From NCBI RefSeq assembly GCF_016031635.1, contig NZ_JACEGD010000026.1:1-64000 (forward strand): a DNA stretch of 64,000 nt, in the 5' to 3' direction. Every line of letters starts with the position of its first letter. Within the stretch, counting starts at the first letter, position 1. The notes under the pieces were generated by a model. It had not been told where the DNA came from. It did no database searches and saw nothing but the letters and a program-made list of their open reading frames with translations. The stretch is from Bradyrhizobium diversitatis. GTDB lineage: Bacteria; Pseudomonadota; Alphaproteobacteria; Rhizobiales; Xanthobacteraceae. Below, one piece after another: positions 41,608-50,003 of the stretch. A program made the position numbers and the translations under genes.

Positions 41608-42159
41608 TTACTTGGTTTGACCGACGCTCGGCGCCTTGCCGAGCTCCTTGGCCATGTCGAGGTGGTGCTTCAGTGCCGGCAGGGTCTTGCCGGCCCAGTC
41701 CTTGAGCGCGGCATTGTCGCCGCCCTTGGCATAGCGTTCGAACAGGGAGACGGCATCCTCATGGGCGCTGACCTGATAGGAATTGTAGTCCGAGCTGAAG
41801 TCCTTGCCGGTCGCGCTCTTGAGCTTGTCGAGCTTGCTCTGATGGGAGCTGTCGAGCGCGGTCGGTAGCGTCGCCTGCACCTTGCTGCCGTTGACAAGCC
41901 CCTTGAGCTCGGTGCTGGTCTTGGTGTGATCGGTCACCATCTGTTGCGCGAAGCTCTTTTCCTGCGCGTTGCCCTTTTGCTGGGCGAGCTTGCTCGATTC
42001 GATCTCGAACATGTCGCTGATCGCCACCTGCTTGACGAAGTCGGCAGTGGATGGCGCGACGCCGAGCGCCGAGTTGACGCCGGTCTTTTCGCCGAGCGAC
42101 TGGGCGAGCGCGGGGCCCGCGAGAGCCACGCAGGCAAGTGCGATGATGGTTCGCTTCAT
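41608..42159 (-). CDS. Periplasmic DUF4142 protein
   Basis: A 183-residue protein with signal peptide (MKRTIIALACVALAGPALAQ). The mature part is the DUF4142 helical bundle: DFVKQVAISDMFEIESSKLA, SFAQQMVTDHTKTSTELKGL, and a C-terminal helix (LPALKHHLDMAKELGK). DUF4142 proteins resemble ferritin-like bundles and are often induced by stress. Start ATG 42159; longer starts precede it only in the leader. EcfG-like promoter at 42214-42238. Confidence 0.85.
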   Translation of the reverse strand: MKRTIIALACVALAGPALAQSLGEKTGVNSALGVAPSTADFVKQVAISDMFEIESSKLAQQKGNAQEKSFAQQMVTDHTKTSTELKGLVNGSKVQATLPTALDSSHQSKLDKLKSATGKDFSSDYNSYQVSAHEDAVSLFERYAKGGDNAALKDWAGKTLPALKHHLDMAKELGKAPSVGQTK

Positions 42160-42213
42160 GGTCAGATACCTCCGATAGGTCGCGGGCCGTTTGCCGGCGA
42201 ATGTGCGCCGACC

Positions 42214-42238
42214 AACACGTCGCAACAGCCGAGGTTCC
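42214..42238 (-). promoter_or_regulatory. EcfG-like promoter of the DUF4142 gene
   Basis: On the minus strand GGAAC (42238-42234), 16-bp spacer, TGTT (42217-42214). Same -10 variant as at 29435-29459. It is 54 bases before the start codon, overlapping none of the neighbouring coding sequence. Confidence 0.6.
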
Positions 42239-42241
42239 TAA

Positions 42242-42472
42242 TCACCGGCCCGCAGGACGGCGACCGGTGCGCGGATTGAGCGGATCGGTCGCCTTTCGCC
42301 GCAGCCGCTCCGGAAGGAAAGGCTCCGCCGGCGTGGGGGTCGCATCAGCGCGTACGTCCGCGTGGTGCTGCGCCCGCTCATGCGGCGTGCGGTTGTCGTT
42401 GATCTGCCGCTTGACGTCGAGGCCTCCGACCGGATCGTTGACGCCGTGCTGGATGTCGCGGAAGTCACTCAT
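42242..42472 (-). CDS. Small hydrophilic hypothetical protein
   Basis: A 76-residue protein, polar throughout (MSDFRDIQHGVNDPVGGLDV, then RAQHHADVRADATPTPAEPF), with a basic tail (LNPRTGRRPAGR). It starts 8 bases after the TPP-enzyme stop, so it is probably the second gene of that operon and would share its EcfG promoter. Confidence 0.6.
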   Translation of the reverse strand: MSDFRDIQHGVNDPVGGLDVKRQINDNRTPHERAQHHADVRADATPTPAEPFLPERLRRKATDPLNPRTGRRPAGR

Positions 42473-42480
42473 TGTTCACC

Positions 42481-44268
42481 TCATTGCCTCCCGGGCAGGA
42501 TCGATTCGAACATCTGGCGCGCCGCTCCCTTGATCATCCCGCTTTCGTTCGGATCGCCCTTCATCAGGGCGAGCGAGAAATTCTTCGCCTGCTGGAGCGT
42601 GATGTGCGGCGGCAGCGGCGGCACCTCGGGATCGGTTTTCACCTCCAGCACGACCGGCATCTCGCTCGCCAGCGCCTGCTCCCAGGCCGGGCCGAGCAGC
42701 TCTGGGCTGTCGACGAAGATGCCGGTGAGGCCGATCAGCTCGGCGAAACGCGAATAGGAGACATCGGGAATGCGCTGCGAAGCCTCGAATTTGGGATCGC
42801 CGTTGATGATGCGCTGCTCCCAGGTGACCTGGTTGAGGTCTTCGTTGTTGAAGACGCAGACGATGAAGCGCGGATCCCGCCACGTGCGCCAGTATTTCGC
42901 AGCCGTGATCAGTTCGGCCATGTTGTTCATCTGCATCGCGCCATCGCCGACCAGCGCGATCACCGGCCGGTCCGGCTGGGCGTATTTCGCGGCGAGCGCA
43001 TAAGGAACCGCGGCGCCCATCGAGGCAAGACCGCCGGACAGCGAAGCCGTCATGCCGCGCCGCATCTTCAGGTCCCGCGCGAACCAGTTGGCACACGATC
43101 CGGAATCGCTGGTGATGACGGCGCGGTCGGGCAGGCGCGGGGACAGTTCCCAGGTGACGAGCTGCGGGTTGACGGGCGCCGCGGGCTGATGTGCGCGGTC
43201 GTCCAGCGTCTTCCACCATCTCGCAACATCGTCCTCAATGCCGCGGCGCCAGGCGTCGTCAGCCTTGGGCGCGAGTCGCGCCAGCAATGCGCGCAGCGTC
43301 TCGGCGGCGTCGCCGACGAGACCGACCTCCATGGGAAAGCGGATCGACAGCATGCTGGCGTCGATATCGATTTGAACGCCGCGCGCGCTGCCTTCCTTGG
43401 GCAGGAATTCGGCGTAGGGAAAGGCCGAGCCCACCATCAGTAGCGTGTCGCATTCCATCATCATGTTGTAGCTGGGCTCGGTGCCGAGCAGGCCGATCGA
43501 GCCTGTGACCCACGGCAGGTCGTCGGGCAACGCGGCCTTGCCGAGCAGTGCCTTGGCGCAGCCGGCCGACAGCCGCTCGGCAACCGCGATCACCTCGTCG
43601 GTGGCGTGAAGCGCGCCGGCGCCGACGAGCATCGCGACCTTCTTGCCGGCGTTGAGCACCTCCGCGGCGCGGTCGAGATCGGCCTCACGCGGCGTGATGC
43701 TGGGTGGGCTGTAGCCAATGCCGGAATGCAGCGTGCCGTGTTCACGGGGCGGATCCTCGTAAGGCTCCTCCTGCAAATCGTTGGGCAGGATGATCACGGT
43801 CGGGGTCCGCCGCGCCAGCGCAATCCGCACCGCGCGGTCGATCAGGTGTCGCACTTGCGCAGGCGAGGATGCCTGCATGACGTAGGCGCCGGCAACGTCC
43901 TTGAACATCGAGAGAAGATCGAGTTCCTGCTGATAGTGGCCGCCGAGGGCGTTGCGCGCCTGCTGGCCGACAATCGCCAGCACCGGCTGGTGATCGAGCA
44001 GCGCATCGTAGAGCCCGGTGACGAGATGCGAGGCGCCGGGGCCGGAGGTCGCGATGCAGACGCCGAGTTCGCCCGAGAATTTTGCGTAAGCGGTCGCCAT
44101 GAACGCTGCCATTTCCTCATGCCGCGCCTGCACGAAGCCGATCTTGCCGCCGGCCCGGTTCATCGCACCGAACACGCCGTTGATGCCGTCGCCGGGATAG
44201 CCGAAGATGTGGCGCACGCCCCATTGATGCAGACGCTGGACGATGAAGTCGGAGACGGTCTGGGACAT
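42481..44268 (-). CDS. Thiamine-pyrophosphate-requiring enzyme (pyruvate oxidase / acetolactate synthase-like)
   Basis: A 595-residue protein of the three-domain TPP family. The N-terminal catalytic Glu region is ARHEEMAAFMATAYAKFSG; the TPP/Mg motif GDGAMQMNNMAELITAAKYW continues to VCVFNNEDL. It resembles PoxB/YdaP-type pyruvate oxidases rather than the biosynthetic IlvB, and no ilvN-type regulatory subunit follows. The likely reaction is decarboxylation of pyruvate, possibly with electron transfer to quinone. Start ATG 44268 (MSQTVSDFI); a longer frame reaches into the promoter. Consensus EcfG promoter at 44310-44334. Confidence 0.85.
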   Translation of the reverse strand: MSQTVSDFIVQRLHQWGVRHIFGYPGDGINGVFGAMNRAGGKIGFVQARHEEMAAFMATAYAKFSGELGVCIATSGPGASHLVTGLYDALLDHQPVLAIVGQQARNALGGHYQQELDLLSMFKDVAGAYVMQASSPAQVRHLIDRAVRIALARRTPTVIILPNDLQEEPYEDPPREHGTLHSGIGYSPPSITPREADLDRAAEVLNAGKKVAMLVGAGALHATDEVIAVAERLSAGCAKALLGKAALPDDLPWVTGSIGLLGTEPSYNMMMECDTLLMVGSAFPYAEFLPKEGSARGVQIDIDASMLSIRFPMEVGLVGDAAETLRALLARLAPKADDAWRRGIEDDVARWWKTLDDRAHQPAAPVNPQLVTWELSPRLPDRAVITSDSGSCANWFARDLKMRRGMTASLSGGLASMGAAVPYALAAKYAQPDRPVIALVGDGAMQMNNMAELITAAKYWRTWRDPRFIVCVFNNEDLNQVTWEQRIINGDPKFEASQRIPDVSYSRFAELIGLTGIFVDSPELLGPAWEQALASEMPVVLEVKTDPEVPPLPPHITLQQAKNFSLALMKGDPNESGMIKGAARQMFESILPGRQ

Positions 44269-44309
44269 TGCGCGTGGCCCTTGGTTTGTCTGGTGCATGA
44301 AACTCAGAG

Positions 44310-44334
44310 AACGGCTCGTTTGGTGCGATGTTCC
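44310..44334 (-). promoter_or_regulatory. EcfG promoter of the TPP-enzyme operon (consensus match)
   Basis: On the minus strand GGAAC (44334-44330), 16-bp spacer, CGTT (44313-44310). Consensus match, 41 bases before the start codon. The divergent promoter at 44358-44382 begins 23 bases away, so the two face apart. Confidence 0.75.
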
Positions 44335-44357
44335 TGACCGCTCGCGGAACATGCAAC

Positions 44358-44382
44358 GGAACGATCCCGTGCCTATCCGGTT
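44358..44382 (+). promoter_or_regulatory. EcfG-type promoter of the PRC-barrel gene
   Basis: GGAAC (44358-44362), 16-bp spacer, GGTT (44379-44382), 31 bases before the ATG at 44414. Together with the promoter on the other strand it makes a compact divergent stress promoter pair. Confidence 0.7.
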
Positions 44383-44413
44383 GGTTTTGCACGTGGCCGA
44401 GTGGAGAATTGCG

Positions 44414-44788
44414 ATGTTGAACCAAGACGAACTGGATCGCAGTGAGACGGGCCGTTTGATCGGCAGCGACAAGGTCGAGGGAACATCGGTCTATGGCGCC
44501 GATCGCAACCGGATCGGTTCGATCGAACGCGTGATGATCGACAAGATCAGTGGCCAGGTTTCCTACGCCGTGCTCGGTTTTGGTGGATTCCTGGGATTAG
44601 GCAACGACCACTATCCGTTGCCCTGGCAGTCGCTGAAATACGACACCGAGCTCGGCGGTTATGTCACCGGCATCACCACCAAGGAGCTGGAAGGCGCGCC
44701 CAAATATGGCTCACGAAGCGATTGGAACTGGAGTGATGACGCCGCCGTGCGTGGTATCAACTCCTATTACGGCGTCCCCTTCGCTTGA
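44414..44788 (+). CDS. PRC-barrel domain protein
   Basis: A 124-residue soluble protein. The PRC-barrel lies at residues 14-95 (GRLIGSDKVEGTSVYGADRN, then IERVMIDKISGQVSYAVLGF and YPLPWQSLKYDTELGGY). The C-terminal part is WSDDAAVRGINSYYGVPFA, typical of stress-associated PRC proteins of rhizobia. Start ATG 44414; earlier in-frame starts fall in the promoter. The binding partner is unknown. Confidence 0.85.
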   Translation: MLNQDELDRSETGRLIGSDKVEGTSVYGADRNRIGSIERVMIDKISGQVSYAVLGFGGFLGLGNDHYPLPWQSLKYDTELGGYVTGITTKELEGAPKYGSRSDWNWSDDAAVRGINSYYGVPFA

Positions 44789-44805
44789 AGTTTCAGGAAA
44801 GTGAG

Positions 44806-44967
44806 ATGATGAGCAAGGAACGGCCCAACGACGATCCCCGGCAGCAGAACGACTGGGGTTCGCATCGACAGACGGACAAGCCCTGGAAGGGCAACCCCGA
44901 GAAGGAGCAGGGATCGGACGAGGTCAAACCCGATCTTGAGAAGTGGCACGAGGCCAAGACGCACTGA
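44806..44967 (+). CDS. Small hydrophilic hypothetical protein
   Basis: A 53-residue, highly charged protein (MMSKERPNDDPRQQNDWGSH, then KPWKGNPEKEQGSDEVKPDL). ATG 44806 or 44809; GGAAAGTGAG lies upstream. It follows the PRC-barrel gene by 17 bases and ends before a terminator, so it shares the EcfG-type promoter. Composition is like the small protein at 39110. Confidence 0.6.
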   Translation: MMSKERPNDDPRQQNDWGSHRQTDKPWKGNPEKEQGSDEVKPDLEKWHEAKTH

Positions 44968-44994
44968 AGGTGCGTGTGCCCATGGCGACCTCTT

Positions 44995-45032
44995 GAGCAA
45001 GCGCGGCGTCCATGGTGCCGCGTTGCTCCTTT
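44995..45032 (+). terminator. Terminator after the PRC-barrel operon
   Basis: Stem GAGCAA-(G bulge)-CGCGGC with GCCGCG-TTGCTC (12 paired bases), 9-base loop, followed by CTTT. It closes the PRC-barrel/small-protein unit. Confidence 0.65.
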
Positions 45033-45134
45033 GAGCGGTGCGTTCACGAATGACAGCGCTGCTGTTGCAGGGGCCGGGGAACGCTGGCGCAGACTATCTG
45101 GCGCAGCGCCAGCAATTTCACCAGAGCCGCCTGC

Positions 45135-45317
45135 TCACCCCACCGTTTGGTCCCGCCCCGGCCCCGCATGCACATGCACCTGCCTGGCGTCCAGCGGCTC
45201 GCCGCATTCCGGGCACACCATCACGGGATCGAACACCTTGCCGCAGCAGCCTAAGGGCGCCTGGACCTTCGAGATGGAGATCCGCCCGTTCGGAGAGAAA
45301 TGGTGACCGCGGCGCAA
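45135..45317 (-). pseudogene. C-terminal remnant, possibly of an HxlR-type regulator
   Basis: A 60-codon frame from a TTG (no better start). It contains GCCGKVFDPVMVCPECGEPL and DARQVHVHAGPG, which looks like the Cys-containing tail found at the end of many HxlR-family regulators. The preceding winged-helix part is missing: only about 50 bases separate it from the divergent nitronate monooxygenase gene. It may be a truncated regulator or a tiny Cys4 zinc-binding protein. Confidence 0.4.
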
Positions 45318-45368
45318 TAGTCCGGCTAGACTGATCTGAACATCAAGCAAATTCCGGGAGGACCTTAA

Positions 45369-46370
45369 GTGAAGACCGCGATCACCGAACTGTTCGGCAT
45401 CGAGCACCCCATCATTCAGGGCGGCATGCATTTCGTCGGCTTTGCCGAACTGGCCGCCGCCGTCTCCAATGCCGGCGGGCTCGGCATCATCACCGGTCTC
45501 ACGCAGAAGACGCCGGAATTGCTCGCCAAGGAGATCGCGCGCTGCCGCGACATGACCGACAAGCCGTTCGGCGTGAACCTCACCTTCCTGCCGTCCTTCT
45601 CGGCGCCGCCCTACCCCGAATACATTGCGGCCATCGTCGAAGGTGGCATCAAGGCGGTGGAGACCGCAGGCCGCAGCCCGGAAGCCTACATGCCGGCCCT
45701 GAAGGCGGCCGGCATCAAGGTCATCCACAAATGCACATCGGTGCGTCACTCCCTGAAAGCCGAACGCATCGGCTGCGACGCCGTCAGCGTCGACGGCTTC
45801 GAGTGCGGCGGCCATCCCGGCGAGGACGACATTCCCAACATGATCCTGCTGCCGCGTGCGGCGGAAGAGTTGAAGATCCCGTTCGTCGCCTCCGGCGGCA
45901 TGGTCGATGGGCGCAGCCTGGTCGCGGCGCTCGCGCTGGGCGCGGCGGGCATGAACATGGGCACGCGTTTCATCGCCACCAGGGAAGCGCCGGTGCATCA
46001 GAACGTGAAGAATGCACTCGTTGCTGCGACCGAGCTCGACACCCGCCTGATCATGCGGAGCTTGCGCAACACCGAGCGCGTGCTGAAGAACGCCAATGTC
46101 GACCGTCTGCTCGAGATCGAGCGCGATAAGGGCGACAAGCTCACGATCGACGACATCCACGACCAAGTCGCGGGCGTCTATCCCAGGATCATGCTGGACG
46201 GCCAGATGGACGCCGGCGCCTGGAGCTGCGGCATGGTCGCAGGCCTGATCCACGACATCCCATCCTGCAAGGAGCTCATTGATCGCATCATGGCAGAGGC
46301 GGAGACCATCATCCGCAACCGCCTGCTAGGGTTCCTGGACGGGACGGGAGCGACACGAAAGGTCGCCTGA
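45369..46370 (+). CDS. Nitronate monooxygenase
   Basis: A 333-residue FMN-dependent TIM-barrel protein of the nitronate monooxygenase/2-nitropropane dioxygenase family. Motifs: PIIQGGMHFVGFAELAAAVS, FGVNLTFLPSF, GFECGGHPGEDD, FVASGGMVDGRSLVAALALG and AAGMNMGTRF. It would oxidise alkyl nitronates such as propionate-3-nitronate. Start ATG-equivalent GTG 45369 after gggaggaccttaa. The remnant of a Cys-rich regulator lies head-to-head with it. Confidence 0.88.
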   Translation: MKTAITELFGIEHPIIQGGMHFVGFAELAAAVSNAGGLGIITGLTQKTPELLAKEIARCRDMTDKPFGVNLTFLPSFSAPPYPEYIAAIVEGGIKAVETAGRSPEAYMPALKAAGIKVIHKCTSVRHSLKAERIGCDAVSVDGFECGGHPGEDDIPNMILLPRAAEELKIPFVASGGMVDGRSLVAALALGAAGMNMGTRFIATREAPVHQNVKNALVAATELDTRLIMRSLRNTERVLKNANVDRLLEIERDKGDKLTIDDIHDQVAGVYPRIMLDGQMDAGAWSCGMVAGLIHDIPSCKELIDRIMAEAETIIRNRLLGFLDGTGATRKVA

Positions 46371-46479
46371 CACCGTCAAACTTCTTAACCACGGCGGCAT
46401 TTGACCGCTGGAATTGCGCGCGGCGCCTCCTAAATAGGGGTAAATTAGCCCTTTAATAAATCGATTTCAGGAGGCGTCC

Positions 46480-46899
46480 GTGGTCCTGAAAAACGTTCCC
46501 TTCGCAATTGCCCTTGCCCTCGTGATCGCAGGGGGCGGCGTTGCGCGCGCTGACGACTACAAGCCTGACGAATATCTCGGCCTCGATCTCTCCAAGGCCG
46601 TTCTGTCGCCGAAGCGTCTCGGGCCGGAGACGCGCTTCGCGCCGCTCGCACTCGAAGCGCGTGGCGGCAACGAGGCGCAGGCTCGGGCTGAGCCTGTCGA
46701 CGTGCCGAAGAAGGTGGCGGCCGAGCGCGTTCGTGTGGCCGAGCCGAAGGCCGCGCATACCAGGAGCGCACAGGCGCGCGGGGCGGCCCGTGCCAAGCTT
46801 GCGCGCCGCCACGGCAATCCGCTCGACGCGCAGGCAATGGATACCCGCATCCAGACTTGGCCATGCCGCTCCGGCGGTATCTGCAACTGGAAGCGTTAG
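46480..46899 (+). CDS. Small secreted Ala/Arg-rich protein
   Basis: A 139-residue protein starting with GTG (46480) after tcaggaggcgtcc. Signal peptide (NVPFAIALALVIAGGGVARA) followed by DDYKPDEYLGLDLSKAVLSP, then a basic Ala/Arg-rich stretch and two Cys near the C-terminus (TWPCRSGGICNWKR) that could form a disulphide. The pattern suggests a periplasmic protein with a C-terminal Cys loop; no family recognised. Confidence 0.65.
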   Translation: MVLKNVPFAIALALVIAGGGVARADDYKPDEYLGLDLSKAVLSPKRLGPETRFAPLALEARGGNEAQARAEPVDVPKKVAAERVRVAEPKAAHTRSAQARGAARAKLARRHGNPLDAQAMDTRIQTWPCRSGGICNWKR

Positions 46900-47017
46900 T
46901 CGAGGCCAAAGCCGTCATCGCCACGTCGCAAAACCGTAGGCGCAGAGTCAAGAAACCGTAAGCCGGGAGTCAAGGAGCGCAGGCACCTTCCGTCGTGATT
47001 CGACGAAGGTTTCCTGA

Positions 47018-48574
47018 ATGGCAACGCTCCGCGCCCCGCGCGCATGGACCCGGCGGCAGTTCCTGGTCCGCTCCGCCTCCAGCCTCGCGATCGCCTCGCT
47101 TGCGAAACCCTCCATCAGTCGTGCCGCCGACCGCCCGCAGATCGCGGGCGGGATCCAGTCCGGCGACGTCTCGGACGGCTCGGCCGTGATCTGGGCGCGC
47201 GCCGACCGGCCCGCGCGGATGCAGGTAGAGTGCTCGACCGTCGAAAGCTTCAAAACCATCATTGCGTCGGCTTCCGGTGATGCATTGCCCGACGCCGATC
47301 TCACCTCAAAACTGCTGCTGACCGATCTGCCACCGGGCCAGGATATCTTCTACCGCTTGCGCTTCGACGACATTGCCACCGGTCTCGCCGGCGAAGGCCG
47401 CATCGGCCATTTCCGCACCGCGCCGGCAGCTAGCCAGTCGATTTCGTTCCTGTGGTCCGGCGATACCGCGGGGCAGGGCTGGGGCATCGACGTCTCGCGC
47501 GGCGGCTATCGCAGCTATCGGACCATGCTCGACAACCGTCCGGATTTCTTCATCCACTCCGGCGACCACATCTATGCCGACTGCCCGATTCCTTCCGAGT
47601 TGAAACTGTCGAACGGCGAGACCTGGCGCAATGTCGTGACCGAGGAAAAGTCCGAAGTCGCGCATACACTGGCGCAGTTCCGCGGCAACTACAAATACAA
47701 CCACCTCGACGAGCACTTCCGTGCCTTCCACGCTGAGGTGCCGATGTTCGCGCAATGGGACGATCACGAGGTGACCAACGACTGGTCGCCGATCGGGACC
47801 TATGACGAGACCGGACACGAGGACGACGGCACCCCGCGCCTGGTCGCGCGGGCCCGCCGCGCCTTCTTCGACTTCATGCCGATCCGGGACATCGGCGCGC
47901 GGCAGGGCCGGGTCTGTCGCAAGATCGCCTACGGCCCGCTGCTCGACGTCTTCATGATCGACATGCGCAGCTTTCGCGACGAGAGCTGGAACAAGGGCGA
48001 CGACCATCGCGGCTGGATCCTGGGCGCCGAGCAGCTCGCCTGGCTCAAGCGGGAGCTCGCCGCCTCGCGCGCAACCTGGAAGGTGATCGCGGCCGACTTG
48101 CCGATCGGCCTGGATGCCGTGGCGCTCGGCAACGGGCCGCCCGACCGGCGCGAGCACGAGATCGCGGATCTGCTCTCCTCCATCAAGCGTGCCGGTATCC
48201 GCAACATCGTCTGGCTCACCGCCGACATGCACTACACCGCCGCGCACTATTACGATCCGAACAAGGCGCAATTCCAGGATTTCGAGCCGTTCTGGGAGTT
48301 CGTCTCCGGCCCGTTGCATGCCGGCAGCTGGGGGCCTGGCGAGCTCGACGACACCTTTGGCCCGGTCGCGATGTATCAGCAGGGCTGCAGCGCAGCGCAG
48401 GGCGAGAACCTCGCGCCATGTTTCGGACTGCAGTTCTTCGGGCGGGTCGACATCGATGGCCGCAGCGGTGTGATGACCGTGACCTTGAAGGACGTGGACA
48501 ATCGTCACCTCTGGTCGGTCGATATCGTGCCGCAGCCGCAGGGGCGGCCGGCCGTGGTGGCGCAGCATTCCTAA
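47018..48574 (+). CDS. PhoD-like alkaline phosphatase, Tat-exported
   Basis: A 518-residue metallophosphatase. The N-terminus has a twin-arginine signal (WTRRQFLVRSASSLAIAS). N-terminal PhoD domain at about 38-135, then the phosphatase domain with WSGDTAGQG, HSGDHIYADCPI, WDDHEVTNDW, LDVFMIDMRSFRDE and the late WLTADMHYTAAHYY. It hydrolyses phosphodiesters/monoesters in the periplasm with Fe/Ca-type cofactors in known members. No pho box could be recognised upstream. Confidence 0.9.
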   Translation: MATLRAPRAWTRRQFLVRSASSLAIASLAKPSISRAADRPQIAGGIQSGDVSDGSAVIWARADRPARMQVECSTVESFKTIIASASGDALPDADLTSKLLLTDLPPGQDIFYRLRFDDIATGLAGEGRIGHFRTAPAASQSISFLWSGDTAGQGWGIDVSRGGYRSYRTMLDNRPDFFIHSGDHIYADCPIPSELKLSNGETWRNVVTEEKSEVAHTLAQFRGNYKYNHLDEHFRAFHAEVPMFAQWDDHEVTNDWSPIGTYDETGHEDDGTPRLVARARRAFFDFMPIRDIGARQGRVCRKIAYGPLLDVFMIDMRSFRDESWNKGDDHRGWILGAEQLAWLKRELAASRATWKVIAADLPIGLDAVALGNGPPDRREHEIADLLSSIKRAGIRNIVWLTADMHYTAAHYYDPNKAQFQDFEPFWEFVSGPLHAGSWGPGELDDTFGPVAMYQQGCSAAQGENLAPCFGLQFFGRVDIDGRSGVMTVTLKDVDNRHLWSVDIVPQPQGRPAVVAQHS

Positions 48575-48720
48575 GCGCGAACCCGATCTTGATGATTGGC
48601 TGGCCGGCGACTCGCGCGCTATAGTCGCTACTCTCGCCGCCTCTTTCCATCACCGAAGAGTCTGCTCACGCGGCATTGCTGCGCGCATCGGCGGCCTGCG
48701 ATATCTCAGGAGCCTGTTTC

Positions 48721-49539
48721 ATGGACCATCTGAAAACACAGGGCATCAGCCTGCCCAAGCTTGGCCTCGGTACCTTCCGCATGCAGGGCGATGCCTGCCG
48801 CGCCGCAGTCGAGAGCGCGCTGTCGATCGGCTACCGCCATATCGATACTGCCGAGATGTATGCCAATGAGGAGCCGATCGGCTCGGCCATCGCGTCGTCC
48901 CGCGTGCCGCGCGGCGAGCTGCACGTCACCACGAAAGTCTGGCACGAAAACCTCGCCCCTGACGCGATCCGGCGCGCCTTCGATGCCAGCCTGAAGAAGC
49001 TCAGGCTCGACCATGTCGATCTCTATCTCGTGCACTGGCCGTCGAAGGCTGCGGACTGGGGTGCGGTGTTCGAGACCCTGATGAAGCTCAAGGAGGAGGG
49101 GCGCACGCGAGCCATTGGCGTTGCCAATTTCACAACGGCACTGCTCAAGGTCGCGGTCGAGGACATCAAGGCGCCGATCGCCTGCAACCAGGTCGAATAT
49201 CACGCCATGCTCGATCAATCGAAGGTGCTCGGCTATCTCCAGGCCAAGTCGATTCCGCTCGTCGCTTATTGTCCGCTGGCGCAGGGGCGTATCGCCTCGG
49301 ATCCGGTACTGGCCGAGATCGGCGCCCGGCACGAGGCGACCGCCGCGCAGGTCGCGTTGAAATGGCTGCTCGACCAGGACGGCGTCGCCGCAATCCCGAA
49401 GGCTTCGCGCCGCGAGAGCCAACAGGCCAATCTCGACGCGCTCAAGATCACGCTCGACGATTCCGACCGCAAGAAAATCGCCGCGCTGTCGAAGGACAGG
49501 CGTTGCGTCAATCCCGGCTTCGCGCCGGCGTGGGATTAG
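48721..49539 (+). CDS. Aldo/keto reductase
   Basis: A 272-residue NADPH-dependent reductase. The catalytic tetrad is Asp42, Tyr47 (HIDTAEMY), Lys72 (TTKVWHENL) and His105 (DLYLVHWP). The IPKASRRES coenzyme-binding motif is near the C-terminus. It is of the 2,5-diketo-D-gluconate/DkgB type by overall sequence. Start ATG 48721 (MDHLKTQG); an in-frame ATG 45 bases upstream is unsupported. A hairpin terminator follows 22 bases after the stop. Confidence 0.92.
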   Translation: MDHLKTQGISLPKLGLGTFRMQGDACRAAVESALSIGYRHIDTAEMYANEEPIGSAIASSRVPRGELHVTTKVWHENLAPDAIRRAFDASLKKLRLDHVDLYLVHWPSKAADWGAVFETLMKLKEEGRTRAIGVANFTTALLKVAVEDIKAPIACNQVEYHAMLDQSKVLGYLQAKSIPLVAYCPLAQGRIASDPVLAEIGARHEATAAQVALKWLLDQDGVAAIPKASRRESQQANLDALKITLDDSDRKKIAALSKDRRCVNPGFAPAWD

Positions 49540-49560
49540 TTCGAGTGCTTGGGCAATAGA

Positions 49561-49582
49561 AATGGCCCCGTGAGGGGCCATT
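49561..49582 (+). terminator. Terminator after the aldo/keto reductase
   Basis: A perfect 9-bp stem AATGGCCCC / GGGGCCATT with GTGA loop, followed by TTC and preceded by an A-rich stretch. Bidirectional: it also lies 18 bases after the stop of the His-rich peptide gene. Confidence 0.85.
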
Positions 49583-49599
49583 TTCATTCGCGTTGCGCA

Positions 49600-49830
49600 T
49601 TAGTCCCAGTGATGGTGGCGGTGGCTGCGCTTGATCACGACCACGCGGTCTCCGCGATGGTGGCGGTGCCAGCCGCGGTCATGATGGTGCATGCGATATT
49701 GGGCGCGGGCGCCGTGCGGACCGTGATGGTGATGACCGCGCTTGATCACCACCGTCTCTGCGCTTGCCAGGGTCGGCGCTGCGATCACGAGCGCACCGAG
49801 AGCTGCAACCACATAACCAAGCTTCTTCAT
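49600..49830 (-). CDS. Secreted His-rich small protein
   Basis: A 76-residue protein with signal peptide (MKKLGYVVAALGALVIAAP, cleavage near ASA). The mature part carries repeated His clusters (GHHHHGPHGAR, MHHHDRGWHRHHRGD, SHRHHHWD) and two VVIKR strands. Metal binding in the periplasm is likely from composition; the role is unknown. GAAGGACAT lies before the ATG. EcfG-type promoter at 49861-49885. Confidence 0.7.
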   Translation of the reverse strand: MKKLGYVVAALGALVIAAPTLASAETVVIKRGHHHHGPHGARAQYRMHHHDRGWHRHHRGDRVVVIKRSHRHHHWD

Positions 49831-49860
49831 GATGTCCTTCTCCAAATGAATGCACATCTA

Positions 49861-49885
49861 AACCGTGTATTCACGCGAACGTTCC
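49861..49885 (-). promoter_or_regulatory. EcfG-type promoter of the His-rich peptide gene
   Basis: On the minus strand GGAAC (49885-49881), 16-bp spacer, GGTT (49864-49861); 30 bases before the start codon. It stands apart from the 28-45 kb cluster. Confidence 0.65.
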
Positions 49886-50003
49886 GGAGAAACGGGGAGA
49901 GAATTCTGAATGGATGTTCAGGTGAGCATGATCCCGACTCAAAGGGCCACGTCAGCGCAAAGTGTGCGGCGGTTTCCGATCAGATCATGCTTGGGAATGA
50001 CGG

